The notes: generated from the sequence alone by a model not told the origin. 24,571 bases of DNA from Stentor coeruleus (GCA_001970955.1 MPUH01001079.1:1-24571); one strand, 5' to 3'; numbered from the stretch's first letter, positions 9,098 to 18,716 are shown. Numbers and translations are program-made.

Positions 9098-10273
9098 TTG
9101 CAAGATAAGAATAGCTTTTGAATTTATGGAAGATCAGTTCAGGTTAATCTCCAGCCAATTTTTTATTAAATGAATATCTCGGTAATTTTTAATAATTATG
9201 ACTAATGCTTATGTTCTGTCAGTAGTCTTTCAGCAGTTCTCCAATTTTTTTGTTATCAAGAAATATTGTGAGGTTGCACTAAAAAAATAATCATGATAAA
9301 ATCATAGTTAATTCTATCAAGAAATCATCTGTTCCTATTGATACTGCAGGTTGCTAAAAGTTAGTGAGCGATAATGTTTATAACTATCATTTTCATTAAT
9401 AATTATACTATTAAAATGTGAGCATATGGAAGATAAAGTATATGTAAAAAGTAAAATGAGATTTAAAAGAAAAAATACTATAAATATGTTGATTGGGTGA
9501 TTTTTTTATTGATAAGGTGTTAGGTTTTTTATTATAAGATTGGATAGGAAAGGAAAAGTTTATAGGTTGATATAAGGATTATATGATATATGATAGGTGT
9601 TGTTTTTGAATAAATTTATTGATTTAGAGTGGAATTTGATAATAAAATTAGGGTTTATAGTGGGAATTTTTGGATGAAAATAAAAAGACTTTTGAAAGAA
9701 AAAGTAATCAAAATAATATTGATGCAAATATGATATGGCTGGTGGCTTATATGAAAATTATTGGATTATACTCAATGGGTATAGTGGTTATTAAAGTTTA
9801 AAAATAGAGTTTGACTTGTATTTTAGTCATCATAATTTATTATGAAAAAAGTATTTATGAGCTTTACCAATCAAAAATAAATCTTAGCCTTCCTTATAAA
9901 TCACTTAATAAATTATCATTCTGTTTTTTTATATACCTATTTTTTTATTAGCAAAAGTTTTTGACCCTTATTATTGTTTTTTCTTCATGCAGTATTTTCA
10001 GCAAAAACATCATCATATTCTTATTTCTTCGAAATAAATGTCTTTATTTATACTTTCATGAATAAAGCTTTTAAGTTAGAATATACCTTTTCCTCGAAGA
10101 CTTAGAAAAATTGTTAGAATTTCAATCGAAACTAATTACTAAACTGTAACTTCATTATCTTTATCAATTTCTATATCCTCTAAAACCCAGGAACATTTTT
10201 TATTAAGCCCATTATTTTATCTAATAAAAAAATTAAAACTTGAGTCTTATTATAGCATCTAAGCATATCATTA
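9098..10273. other. Spacer with a 210-base C-free tract
   Basis: No gene supported. The stretch from 9479 to 9688 contains not a single C, with 42 G in 9481-9660, and forms the 3' flank of the plus-strand gene to the left. From about 9870 the sequence turns C-rich, as the 3' flank of the minus-strand cyclin to the right. The part from 9098 to 9400 is neutral and may hold short coding remnants, but none could be named. Confidence 0.5.
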
Positions 10274-11020
10274 TCAAAACGCCAAATTAATTATGTTCTT
10301 TTCAATCACCTCAACATCTTGTTGCGAAGTATTCAAAGTCGCACTGATTCTACCCCACCATTCTTCGAGGAACACCCTATACCCAAGTGTCCTTAACGCT
10401 AAAGATATGCTCGCCACAGCAAGATAATATTCATTATAAATTGCTGTGTTATTACACAGTAACCATTCCATAACAAAAACCTCAGCTTTTTCAATAATCT
10501 TCATAGTATCACGCTTTTTACAAGTAGCGGCAATGATGATTCTAATAAAGTCTAAAGGAGTTTTCAAAGCTAGCTTCCAGTCTAAGGTTGCTAAAATATA
10601 CATTTCGATGGTATTTACAAGTTTTTCTGAGTATCTATTATCAAAAAGTCTATTTATATCTTCAGGCGCCAATATAATATTTTCTTCATACTTCAAAGCT
10701 ATTCTCAAACACACAGCTGAAGCTAGTTTGTAGATACTATTGCTGATTTCAGGTTTCTTTATGAGAAATTCATCAAGATAATAGCAACTAAGAATTCTTG
10801 TTTGCAATGAGCAGATTATATTAGGGAAAAGGCTGAATAGCCAATTGTGGATTTTTTCTAAGTCGTTGGTTAAAGGAAGAGATCTGAGGTTAGGCAAAAT
10901 GCTTGGTTCAAAGTCGTTTTTGAAGTCTTCGAGGGTGTAAAGGCTTGTTTTATGAGGCATCGAAACTTCAGTCGAGTTAAACATTTTTAAGACAAATATT
11001 TTAATGGATATTATACCCAT
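10274..11020 (-). CDS. Cyclin, N-terminal cyclin-box protein
   Basis: Likely regulatory subunit of a cyclin-dependent kinase. With the first ATG (11020) the protein has 248 residues and ends in TGA. The cyclin box is clear. KLASAVCLRIALKYEE (98-113) matches the helix that carries the conserved lysine and KYEE of cyclins, followed by APEDINRLF, the helix around MYILATLDWKL (140-150) and KTPLDFI. A second, weaker helical repeat follows to the C-terminus (EYYLAVASISLALRTLGY). The N-terminus is short, so no destruction box is evident. Upstream codons read through from a TTG at 11035, which is not a normal eukaryotic start. ATGs at 10984 or 10960 (MPHKTSLY) are alternative starts. Family within the cyclins is unresolved; ciliates have many divergent ones. 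Confidence 0.8.
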   Translation of the reverse strand: MGIISIKIFVLKMFNSTEVSMPHKTSLYTLEDFKNDFEPSILPNLRSLPLTNDLEKIHNWLFSLFPNIICSLQTRILSCYYLDEFLIKKPEISNSIYKLASAVCLRIALKYEENIILAPEDINRLFDNRYSEKLVNTIEMYILATLDWKLALKTPLDFIRIIIAATCKKRDTMKIIEKAEVFVMEWLLCNNTAIYNEYYLAVASISLALRTLGYRVFLEEWWGRISATLNTSQQDVEVIEKNIINLAF

Positions 11021-12620
11021 GACTTGGTCCTGCAAATTCTTTTGATTTAGTTTTTTATGGGTTGCTGAAAGGGGGATTAAGGATTTTTGAATGAGGTTTA
11101 TATGAAAATACTTGATAGAAAGGAGGATATTTAGGGTAGGGCAGTATTAGGATTTGGAATGTTTTTGTGAGGACTAGGAGGGTGCTGATTTGAAAGGATG
11201 AGTATGAGTGAGGTTATAATTAGGAGATAATGTGATAATTATGGATGATATGATAACTATAGATAATATAATAATCATGGGGATGGAAAAACCAAATACT
11301 TTGGGATGTTGCTAGGATTTTTTATGGTTTATGATTAGGATGATTATGTTGAGGAATANCTAGGATTTTTTATGGTTTATGATTAGGATGATTATGTTGA
11401 GGAATACGTAATATATTTAAGGAGATATTAGGAATGATAATTTTTTAAAGGATATTGCTGTATGATATATTACTAAAATACTAATAATTAACTTTAGGCT
11501 ATTAAAAATATATGAATCTTTAGAAATTTATATTAATCATAACTGCAAATTTGATTCCTATTAGTATTTTTCCATATGATCTTCATGAAGAATTTTACAG
11601 ACAAAGCTTGAAGTTTATTTTATAATATAAGTAATGATTTATTTATTCTAAGATTTAGATTAAATAATTAGTGTAAACTATTGCAAAGAAATAAAACTTT
11701 GTTATTAATAATTATAAAAAAATTTACTTGATTATAAATATAGTTTATATAACAGACCATCTTAAGAATATTTTACACAAATGCTGTTGTGAAAATTTCT
11801 TATAAATGATTTATATCTCTAGCTTTTAGGATTTTTAAATAAGGGTTAAGGATATAATGATGACCATTTACTTATTATAAAATCTAAACTAATTTTTAAT
11901 ATTTTCCTTTATATCATACTTAATTCATCTTCTTGATTAAGCGTGATTTTTGCAATATCCTACAAAAAAATGCTAAAAATATTTTTTTACTTTGCAAGTA
12001 TTAATATCGTAATTGATTAACATGCATCCTAGGAATATATAAAATAAGATGCTAACTTTAAACTTACCTCTTCAGCATGCATGAAATATTCAAGTACTAT
12101 TAGAATGAATATATAATAACTCCAAGATTTCCTATGTAAATCTGACAAAATGCTAAATACTTTTCTTTATAAATATTAAACTACTGAGTAGCCATAATTT
12201 CGCATATCTTAAAGACATCTTAATTGCGATATATATTTTATGTTTATTCTCAGTAACCCTATAAGTAAATTCATAACAGCCTTATCTCTATCATGATTTT
12301 TTACCATATAAACACAAAAACCATTTCCCATAGCTTAATAAAACAGCATAATTAAAGACAAAAATTCAAAATATGCATTTCAGAAATTACTAAAACTCTA
12401 AAACAGTAATACTTATTCACAATTTGAATCTAACATTTTCAGCTATAATTTTGTATGATTATAAGAAAAACAAATTAATATTATAAGAAAATATACATGA
12501 TTTTTTAAGCAGAGATAGCAAAGACAAGACAAATTTACACTAATTGCCATATAAAAATCTATAAAAATAAGACTGATTTCTAATATTATATATTAAAAGA
12601 TATGTTTATAAGTTTAAAAT
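11021..12620. other. Large spacer between cyclin and the 12.6 kb gene
   Basis: No gene is recognised. The section from 11040 to 11450 is strongly G-rich and C-poor, with simple GATAAT-like repetition near 11220-11280. The section from about 11880 to 12450 is C-rich, so the skew changes over near the middle. The repeat and single N near 11312-11406 are listed separately. The middle (11450-11880) is plain AT-rich sequence. Confidence 0.45.
11312..11406. repeat. 47-base direct repeat around a single N (scaffold join)
   Basis: Bases 11312-11358 and 11360-11406 are identical, separated only by the N at 11359. A perfect 47-base overlap with one placeholder base is what two contig ends that were joined but not merged would give. 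The true sequence probably has one copy. Confidence 0.85.
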
Positions 12621-13430
12621 ATGTTTATGTTTGCATTTTTAAGTGAAAATAGGAAATTATATGTAAAAATTATGATCAAAAACGATAACAGCTCTTGGAA
12701 AATGAAGGATGGATTCAGTCGAAAAACTACAATTATGAGTTATAAAAGTGCTGATAATATAGAATTTCCTGAAATCACCTCAGAAAGCTCTTTCGGGTAC
12801 TTCAATATCAAGAATGCATTAAATCACTCCATCTCAGCCGTGCAAAATTCGAAAAAAAAAATCTTCGAAAATGATAAGCAGAAGCGCTTTTTAGAAATGA
12901 TGGGCCAACAAAAAGCAAACTCAACTGATCCACTTTCTCCTTCACTATCAAAAAGCCCTAATCCGCACTCAATAGTATTAGTAGACCTCATGGGTAAAGA
13001 CAAATATAAATTTCTTAAACAAGCAGGATTTATGAATATATACACAGAGTTTAATAAGCAAAGAAAAAGTAAAAATCTTTTTGATAAAAACAAGTCTTTT
13101 ACTTTGTCAAACATTAAGCATGCAGATAAAATACGTGAATATAAAATAAAAAATCCTACGATTTCAAGAAACCAAAACTATACACCTTTGTTTGAAAAAA
13201 CACCCCAAAATAAAAAACAGGATGGTAAAATTGATAAGATTGAAAATATTATTAAAAAATGTGATGAATGCACATTGGTGGGGAAAAACAAGATTCAAGT
13301 ACCTTTGCGAAAGCATGACTTTGTTAATGATATTAACAAAATGATTAAAAATTCAAAACTGAAGTTGATGAATTTTGCAAGAACTGAAGTTGATGGATTT
13401 GCAAAACCTGAAGATTTTGAAAGACATTAA
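12621..13430 (+). CDS. Hypothetical protein, up to 269 residues
   Basis: An open frame from ATG to TAA with no recognised family. It has the C-rich upstream and G-rich downstream flanks typical here. The longest reading starts at 12621, but the first residues (MFMFAFLSENRKLYVKIM) are encoded by flank-like AT-rich sequence. ATGs at 12672, 12702 or 12735 may be the real start. The protein is polar and Lys/Asn/Ser-rich, with one likely folded segment around SIVLVDLMGKDKYKFLKQAG (117-136). It has a CDEC pair near 215 and ends in LMNFARTEVDGFAKPEDF. The end contains a 25-base direct duplication (13357-13381 and 13382-13405) read in two different frames. It is probably disordered, and no localisation signal is evident. 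Confidence 0.6.
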   Translation: MFMFAFLSENRKLYVKIMIKNDNSSWKMKDGFSRKTTIMSYKSADNIEFPEITSESSFGYFNIKNALNHSISAVQNSKKKIFENDKQKRFLEMMGQQKANSTDPLSPSLSKSPNPHSIVLVDLMGKDKYKFLKQAGFMNIYTEFNKQRKSKNLFDKNKSFTLSNIKHADKIREYKIKNPTISRNQNYTPLFEKTPQNKKQDGKIDKIENIIKKCDECTLVGKNKIQVPLRKHDFVNDINKMIKNSKLKLMNFARTEVDGFAKPEDFERH

Positions 13431-13805
13431 TAAAGTTTTAAGTAATTATTGATTTAAAAAGTTAGGTCATTTTATTTTATGATTAGGATAAAAAAAAATC
13501 ATAGATAAGAAAATGATATTTTTGGGTTTTGATGTAAAGTGATACGAAATAGATGGATTTATTATAATATAATAATGGTTATAAAAATGTATTTCATTTC
13601 CCTATGAAAATTTATAAACATATTCAAATGTTATAAATAAAATCAAAAATCAGTATATAATTATTAGTATCCATAAATAATTTCAATATTCTTATATACC
13701 TCAAACTTTAATTTTAAAAATATTATTTTCCCATAATCTATTTCTAAAATTATATCTAACACCCTTAATCAAATACTCTCACATTTCTTATCAAACTCCT
13801 AATTA
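13431..13805. other. Spacer between convergent genes
   Basis: The left half, to about 13560, is G-rich, as the 3' flank of the plus-strand gene. The right half is C-rich with a G-free run of 154 bases (13668-13821) that extends over the kinase stop codon, as the 3' flank of the minus-strand kinase. By hand count 13621-13800 has 31 C and 3 G. No terminator or gene is seen. Confidence 0.5.
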
Positions 13806-15236
13806 CTAATATAAATCTTCAGAAGATGGGACATACTTAGTGCTTTGTCTTGAAGATGAGGCTCTAATGCTTTCCAGTTCTTCCAATGCAGTAACAAGTC
13901 CTGTTCTTTGCATTTCTACATCTCTCTTAAAAGTATATCCAATAAAATTTGGGTCTTTCCTCTGTTTCCTCCGTCCAGTTTGTGGTGGGTAGAATGGTTC
14001 AGTTTCTTCAAACTCATCAAAATTGCTAGTATCGACCTCACTATTCAATTGTGGGACGAAAGGTGCTTGTGAAAATCTTAACCTTTCCCAATCAACTCCA
14101 TTAAAAAAAGGATGTGCTTTGATTTCCTCAGAAGTACTCAAACGAGTGTTAGGTTCACATATAAGCCTTCTTATTAAATCAGTTGCTGCAGGGCTTAGTT
14201 TTGCTTCTCTAGGTATAGTAAAATACTTCTGCCAACTTAAGATTTTATGGCAAATATCAGCAGGTTTTTCAGCATAAAATGGAGGGTATCCAACAAGCAT
14301 TTCATATAAAATCACTCCAATACTCCACCAGTCAACTAATTCTGAATACCCAGTCCTACTAAACACCTCTGGGGCAATATAGTCTGGTGTACCTACAGTA
14401 GAATAAGCTAGTTTTCTATTGCGCCTATACTCATTTCTCTCATCTATACGTTTTTTGTGCCTAGCATCTTCATCTAATTTACTAAGAACTTCACTTGATG
14501 CATTGATTTCTGCGTTTTTAGATAAACCAAAGTCTGAAAGTTTTATATGTCCATTGTTGTCTATTAGAATATTATCAGGTTTAAGGTCACGATGGATGAA
14601 ATTCATTTTATGGATGCTTTCAACAGCTAAAACACACTCTGCAATATAAAAACGTGACTCTGCTTCACTGAGGATGTTCTTGCGGATAAGCAAAGTCATC
14701 AAATCTCCACCACCAAGGTACTCCATGACTAGATATAAACATTTTTCGTCTTGAAATGAGCATTTAAGTTCAACAATCCAAGGGTTTTCTGTATTCGTCA
14801 GGACTTCGCGCTCAGCTTTGACGTGCTGGACCTGGTTTTTATATATCATTTCCGTCTTGTTGAGCTTTTTCATTGCTAAAACTTCCCCATTATGCTTGTT
14901 TCTTACCACTCGAACCTCACCAAATGCCCCTTTTCCAATGATTTTAATTGACTCAAAGTCGAAAACCGTGATTTTTTGCCGCTTTTTCCGAAGATGCTCA
15001 GCTTCTCTATGAAGAATTTCCTGTTTGATTTGCTCTTGTTCAACAGATGAGAGATTCATTTCAGCCATCATTTTGTTGAGTTCAGTCCAATCTTCTTTAC
15101 GCTCTGCTTCAGTTTGTTTTAATTTTGAGTACTTTTTTTCTATATAGTCTTTAGCTGCTTGAGCTTTATCCCGGGTATTAGATGAGACTTGGTTTGGTTC
15201 TTTCTTTTTTTGCGTAGTGTTAGGCTTAGTTGCCAT
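13806..15236 (-). CDS. NDR/STK38-family AGC kinase
   Basis: Ser/Thr kinase of the NDR (STK38) group, which works with MOB co-activators in cell shape, cortex and cytokinesis control. The 476-residue frame runs from ATG to TAG. Residues 25-90 form the basic, helical N-terminal regulatory region that binds MOB. The kinase domain has GKGAFGEV (101-108), lysine K123 in AMKK, HRDLKPDN (215-222) and DFGLSK (235-240). NDR-type features follow: a long, charged insert between DFG and APE (238-276, with KKRIDERNEYRRNRK), the activation-loop STVGTPDYIAPE with S279, and a C-terminal hydrophobic motif NFIGYTFKR with T435. All catalytic residues are present. LATS kinases share these features, but the length and short tail favour NDR. 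A decayed partial copy lies about 0.65 kb upstream. Confidence 0.93.
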   Translation of the reverse strand: MATKPNTTQKKKEPNQVSSNTRDKAQAAKDYIEKKYSKLKQTEAERKEDWTELNKMMAEMNLSSVEQEQIKQEILHREAEHLRKKRQKITVFDFESIKIIGKGAFGEVRVVRNKHNGEVLAMKKLNKTEMIYKNQVQHVKAEREVLTNTENPWIVELKCSFQDEKCLYLVMEYLGGGDLMTLLIRKNILSEAESRFYIAECVLAVESIHKMNFIHRDLKPDNILIDNNGHIKLSDFGLSKNAEINASSEVLSKLDEDARHKKRIDERNEYRRNRKLAYSTVGTPDYIAPEVFSRTGYSELVDWWSIGVILYEMLVGYPPFYAEKPADICHKILSWQKYFTIPREAKLSPAATDLIRRLICEPNTRLSTSEEIKAHPFFNGVDWERLRFSQAPFVPQLNSEVDTSNFDEFEETEPFYPPQTGRRKQRKDPNFIGYTFKRDVEMQRTGLVTALEELESIRASSSRQSTKYVPSSEDLY

Positions 15237-15864
15237 ATTAGTTTATAAGAATAGAAAGGTTATAGTGAGATTATAGGGTTGAAGATTATGAGTTAGGCAT
15301 AATAAGGAATTTTTTATGAGGGAAAAAAATTTTTGAAGGAAGTAGAGGAGAATATCAGGAAAGTAGGAGTTTTGGTAATTAAGATAGAAGGTTTTGAGAT
15401 GGATAAGGATTGAGTGATCAAAAACTAGCAGGATTTTTGGTTTTTAGAAGGTTTAGGGATGTGCTAGGCTAGGATTGTGATATGATTTTTATTAAAATTA
15501 ATCATGGAGAAGATATGCTTTGCATAATGGGAAAAATTTAATATAGATATTTAAGTGTAATAAGAAATCATTGGTCTAATGAAAGAAAATACTAATTTTA
15601 TAAGCCTTTAGTAAAAAAAGAAATAAGACATTCATAACTTGTTTTAGTTTTTTGTTATATTTGTAAAAAATTACAAACTTATAACTTTTTTAGTTATATA
15701 GGACTTGCTACAGCTATTATCAATGCCATAGTATTTTATATGCATGGCTAAAAAAAATATGAAATGCACAAGCATGAAAATTATAAAAGTCAATTAAATA
15801 CCAGAAATAAGAGTATGTGCTTATTTACATTATTAGAGATCAAGCAATTCCCTATAGTTTAATT
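15237..15864. other. 5' flank of the NDR kinase and spacer
   Basis: The bases just right of the start codon are extremely G-rich: 15241-15420 has 53 G and 3 C by hand count, so they are C-rich on the kinase strand. From about 15600 composition is mixed. A short open stretch GLATAIINAIVFYMHG (plus, near 15701-15748) has a membrane-like look, but nothing around it supports a gene. Confidence 0.45.
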
Positions 15865-16085
15865 CTTGTCTTTTATATGTACTCAATAAAATATAGTGCT
15901 TTTTATGATTTTTCAATCTAGTTTGTGATGAGCAAAATGGCTCAAATTCGTTATAATTGCTGATGCTAATTTCGTGATACAGTCGTTAAACAAAAAGTGC
16001 TTTTGAGTATCTCATTCATATCAATTCAACTCATTAAAAAAATATATGCTTTAATTTCATCCAAAGCGCTCAAAAAAATTAGGAA
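15865..16085 (-). pseudogene. Decayed C-terminal copy of the NDR kinase
   Basis: The sequence aligns base by base, with many substitutions and small indels, to about 13935-14155 of the neighbouring NDR kinase gene in the same orientation. Read on the minus strand it gives LDEIKAYIFFNE where the kinase has TSEEIKAHPFFNG, then broken frames with several stops through the region matching the kinase's FVPQLNSEVDTSNFDEF and EPFYPPQTGRRK. Shared DNA includes CCAGTTTGTG against CTAGTTTGTG, AAAATGG and CAATAAAAT blocks. No catalytic part is present. It looks like the remains of an old tandem duplication. Homology fades at both ends, so limits are approximate. Confidence 0.75.
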
Positions 16086-16414
16086 ATCAACCAAGTGAAA
16101 CTATGATTGATATTTTTAAAATCAAAGAAATAAATCTTCATAAACCAGATTTTATTCTTACAACTGAAAATAGATGCAAATGCTACAAACATTGTGAAGC
16201 TTGCAAAAATACTAAATAAAAAATCAATAGCAACTACTGCTAAAAATTATATTTGTAAAACTCGATCAAGAATTAATGCAAAATGCACTTAAGTTCCAAC
16301 AAAAAAATATCTTTTTGAAATTTTAAAATATTTTGCCACTATTCATGAAATTGTATCTCATCAGCAAATTTAAACATCAAGTTATTTCGAATCAATATTA
16401 TCTAGAAAATTATT
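16086..16414. other. Spacer with unrecognised possible coding remnants
   Basis: No gene could be named. A plus-strand frame at about 16161-16288 reads IDANATNIVKLAKIL and SIATTAKNYICKTRSR before TAA, which looks protein-like. It has no start, and the region is at the edge of a scaffold join, so it is only noted. Confidence 0.3.
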
Positions 16415-16619
16415 ATCGATTCTTTCTGTACTTTTTAGCAAAGGAGCCATCATTTGATTTAGGGTGTTTATTTCCCCANTCCCAAAAATTATTGAAATTG
16501 CAAAATTTAACACATATTTTAATGCTCCTTGGTTAGATTCTATATAAAACTTATCATCGATTCTTTCTGTACTTTTTAGCAAAGGAGCCATCATTTGATT
16601 TAGGGTGTTTATTTCCCCA
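16415..16619. repeat. 64-base direct repeat flanking a single N
   Basis: Bases 16415-16478 and 16556-16619 are identical and carry the last codons of the CFAP157-like gene. The N at 16479 directly follows the first copy. The base just left of each copy differs, so the gene would end in TAA in the left copy and TGA in the right copy, and the sequences beyond diverge. This suggests a join between two alleles or paralogues of the gene's 3' end. Confidence 0.8.
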
Positions 16620-18119
16620 AGGTCTCAAAGGTGCTTTAACCATTTCAGCATCAATATCAAGTTTAGGAAGCTCAAAAGTACCTAAAGCAAAAGAAGTCTG
16701 CACTCCTATACTAGCTGAAGGGAGTTTTTTTGATAGACTAGGTAAAGAATCTTCCCTTAAAGGTGTTGTTGATACATAATTAACACTTGATACATTTGGA
16801 ATATTTAAGTTACTAGGACTAATATATGGCTGTATCTGTTTAAGTAAAGCTGTTACTAAAGATAATCTTTCATCAGCGGTAAGCATTTCTATTGGTGTTG
16901 AAGACCTATTTCTTATTTACAGTTTATGCATATGCAATGTTAGCTCGTCTTCCTGATTAAGAGAAGGGTTTAAAGACTTAAGATCATTAAAATAATCAGC
17001 AAGAAGACATCCAAGGCTTCTATATTTTTCAGTCTTTTCTTTAAGTTTTTGTTGTAGTTCTGTGTAATCAGCTTTTAAAACATTGTATTCCTAAATTATT
17101 CATACCATTTGCACTTGTGCTAGCCTACTCATGCTTTCTTCAAGTTTATTTTCTAAAAATCTAACAAGTTCTTCACTCATCTTACTATCCTGTTTTATAT
17201 CTAAATCATCATGTTCCATATTTGGTATTCTCTTAGTATTAATCAAATCATCCTCAAGTTCTTTTATTTTCCCATTAAGTTTTTTAATAATTTTTTGGCA
17301 ATAATGGGATCTTTTAGCTAATTCAGCTTCAACTTGTTTATGTATTTCAATATCTCTTTTCAAAGCTCCTAATTGTTCTTCTAATTGAATATTTCTATTC
17401 ATAAGCTTTTCTGTCTGTTTGCTTTGATATTCAAGTTCTGTTGTTAGACGATGATTTTCTAATATAGTAAATCTTGTTGTTGTATGCAATTGTTCATCAT
17501 TTAATGCCATAACATGCTCTCTTGTTTCTTTTATCTTATAAAGCATGTCTTTTTTTAGTTTTTCTGTCGCTTTGATTCTTTCCCTGTCCATATCTTCTAC
17601 ATCTTTTTGATGTTGTTTTTTTTCTCTGTCGTAGTCTTCTTCAAGAGTTGCCATTTTCTGCATGTAGTTAGATTTTTCAATACCGAATTCATTAAGTTCC
17701 GCTATTCGAAGTTTAATGTTGTGGATTTCAACACTTTTTTTGTCTATTTCTAACAAGTGCTCTTCTGACATTTTCTTGATTTGACTTTCTGTTTAGTTTT
17801 TACCATAGCTTTCAACTTTTTGGGCAATTTCTGCTTCTAAAACTCGTACTTGTGCTTCTGCACGAACTTTATATCCAGTCATTTCTCGAAGATCATTTTG
17901 GAGAGATTTTATCATGCTGTCATGTACTTCTTTAAGTTCAGTTAGAGAATGATTTAACTCATTTCGATCTTTTGTTAGTTTGTCATTTTCTTGGAGACTT
18001 TTTAGGTTTTACTAGCGCTGGATTCTTTCTTGGAGTTTCTTTTCAGTTATCATACTACTGATTGCTTCTCTCATTCCATTGTTTGCTTGTGAATCTTCAC
18101 TATTTGGCTTATACGTCAT
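16554..18119 (-). CDS. CFAP157: CFAP157-like ciliary coiled-coil protein, four 15-base introns
   Basis: Spliced from exons 18119-18013, 17997-17804, 17788-17106, 17090-16921 and 16905-16554. The introns are GTAAAACCTAAAAAG, GTAAAAACTAAACAG, GTATGAATAATTTAG and GTAAATAAGAAATAG. Removing them gives one 501-residue frame from ATG to TGA; left in, each breaks the frame or adds a stop. Residues 15-310 are almost unbroken coiled coil. Residues 129-276 match the core of CFAP157, a motile-cilium protein. Matching parts are ELNEFGIEKSNY, YMQKMATLEED, KLKKDMLYKIKETREHV, LNDEQLHTTTRF, LMNRNIQLEEQL and HYCQKIIKKLNGKIKELE. The last 150 residues are proline- and serine-rich and probably disordered. The family call rests on remembered family pattern. 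The gene structure is firm. This is the only gene in the window that clearly needs introns. Confidence 0.75.
16906..16920 (-). other. 15-base intron 4 of the CFAP157-like gene
   Basis: On the minus strand GTAAATAAGAAATAG. Splicing gives HMHKLSSTPIEML and removes an in-frame TAA. Confidence 0.88.
17091..17105 (-). other. 15-base intron 3 of the CFAP157-like gene
   Basis: On the minus strand GTATGAATAATTTAG. Splicing gives AQVQMEYNVLKADY and removes an in-frame TGA. Its 5' end GTATG departs from the GTAAA of the other three introns. Confidence 0.88.
17789..17803 (-). other. 15-base intron 2 of the CFAP157-like gene
   Basis: On the minus strand GTAAAAACTAAACAG. Splicing gives VESYESQIKKMSEEH and removes an in-frame TAA. 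Confidence 0.88.
17998..18012 (-). other. 15-base intron 1 of the CFAP157-like gene
   Basis: On the minus strand GTAAAACCTAAAAAG. It follows CGCTA and restores the frame to read QRYLQEND. Without its removal a TAG stop arises at the junction. Confidence 0.85.
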
Positions 18120-18716
18120 TTTAAATCTTCTTGAAATGAATTATATGAATTTAAATAATTTTTTTGATTTTTGATTTTTGATTTTTGAAAAAGTTAGATT
18201 GGGTTAGATGGCTTAAAAAGATTTATAGAGGGTGTTGTGGGATATTTAATTTATTGTAATATGCGAATATGTGGCTATTGAGATTCATAATAATAATACT
18301 TTTGTAAATGAGAAATTTAAATTTTTTATAAAAAATTGATTTAAAGCGTATTTATGATGTTAATAATAGTCATTATTCAGTCTTAAAGCATTCGGATATG
18401 TATTATGTTTTTATATATGACTCTAACTGATCATGCTTAAAATTTTTAAATACACAAAAAATGATACAGCTTACCCAAACTTTTAACCAATTTATAGCTT
18501 AGCTATAGCTAATAAATCCATTATTTAGGTTAGTTCATTATTATTTATTTCTAAAAAATACAATAGTCAAACTGTAAAAAAATCTTATCTACTAACTTCA
18601 AAATAAACTTTATAATATCCAAAAACTATAAAATCTTTACACGATAATTTTGATAACATAAAAAAACCTAATGTCAAAAGGGACCTTCTTCTAATAAACC
18701 CTACTTAATAAGAAAT
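18120..18716. other. Spacer between CFAP157-like gene and GST
   Basis: No gene seen. Near 18164-18187 a 7-base unit TTGATTT repeats about three times just upstream of the CFAP157-like start. The part to about 18300 leans to G; the part from 18420 is C-rich, as the 3' flank of the GST gene. Confidence 0.45.

Noticed and set aside
10446-10733. Plus-strand frame of 95 codons antisense to the cyclin gene
   Set aside because: It is the antisense shadow of the cyclin box; the cyclin motifs on the minus strand are clear.
12824-13114. Minus-strand frame of 96 codons inside the 12.6 kb gene
   Set aside because: It is fully contained in the plus-strand gene, is hydrophobic and Cys/Phe-rich as antisense of Lys-rich code usually is, and has no supporting flank pattern.
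14023-15012. Three plus-strand frames antisense to the NDR kinase
   Set aside because: They are shadows of a well-identified kinase gene.
16382-16594. Minus-strand frame across the N with MMAPLLKSTERID present twice
   Set aside because: It is the wrong frame of the CFAP157-like gene's last codons, doubled by the scaffold join, and not a repeat protein.
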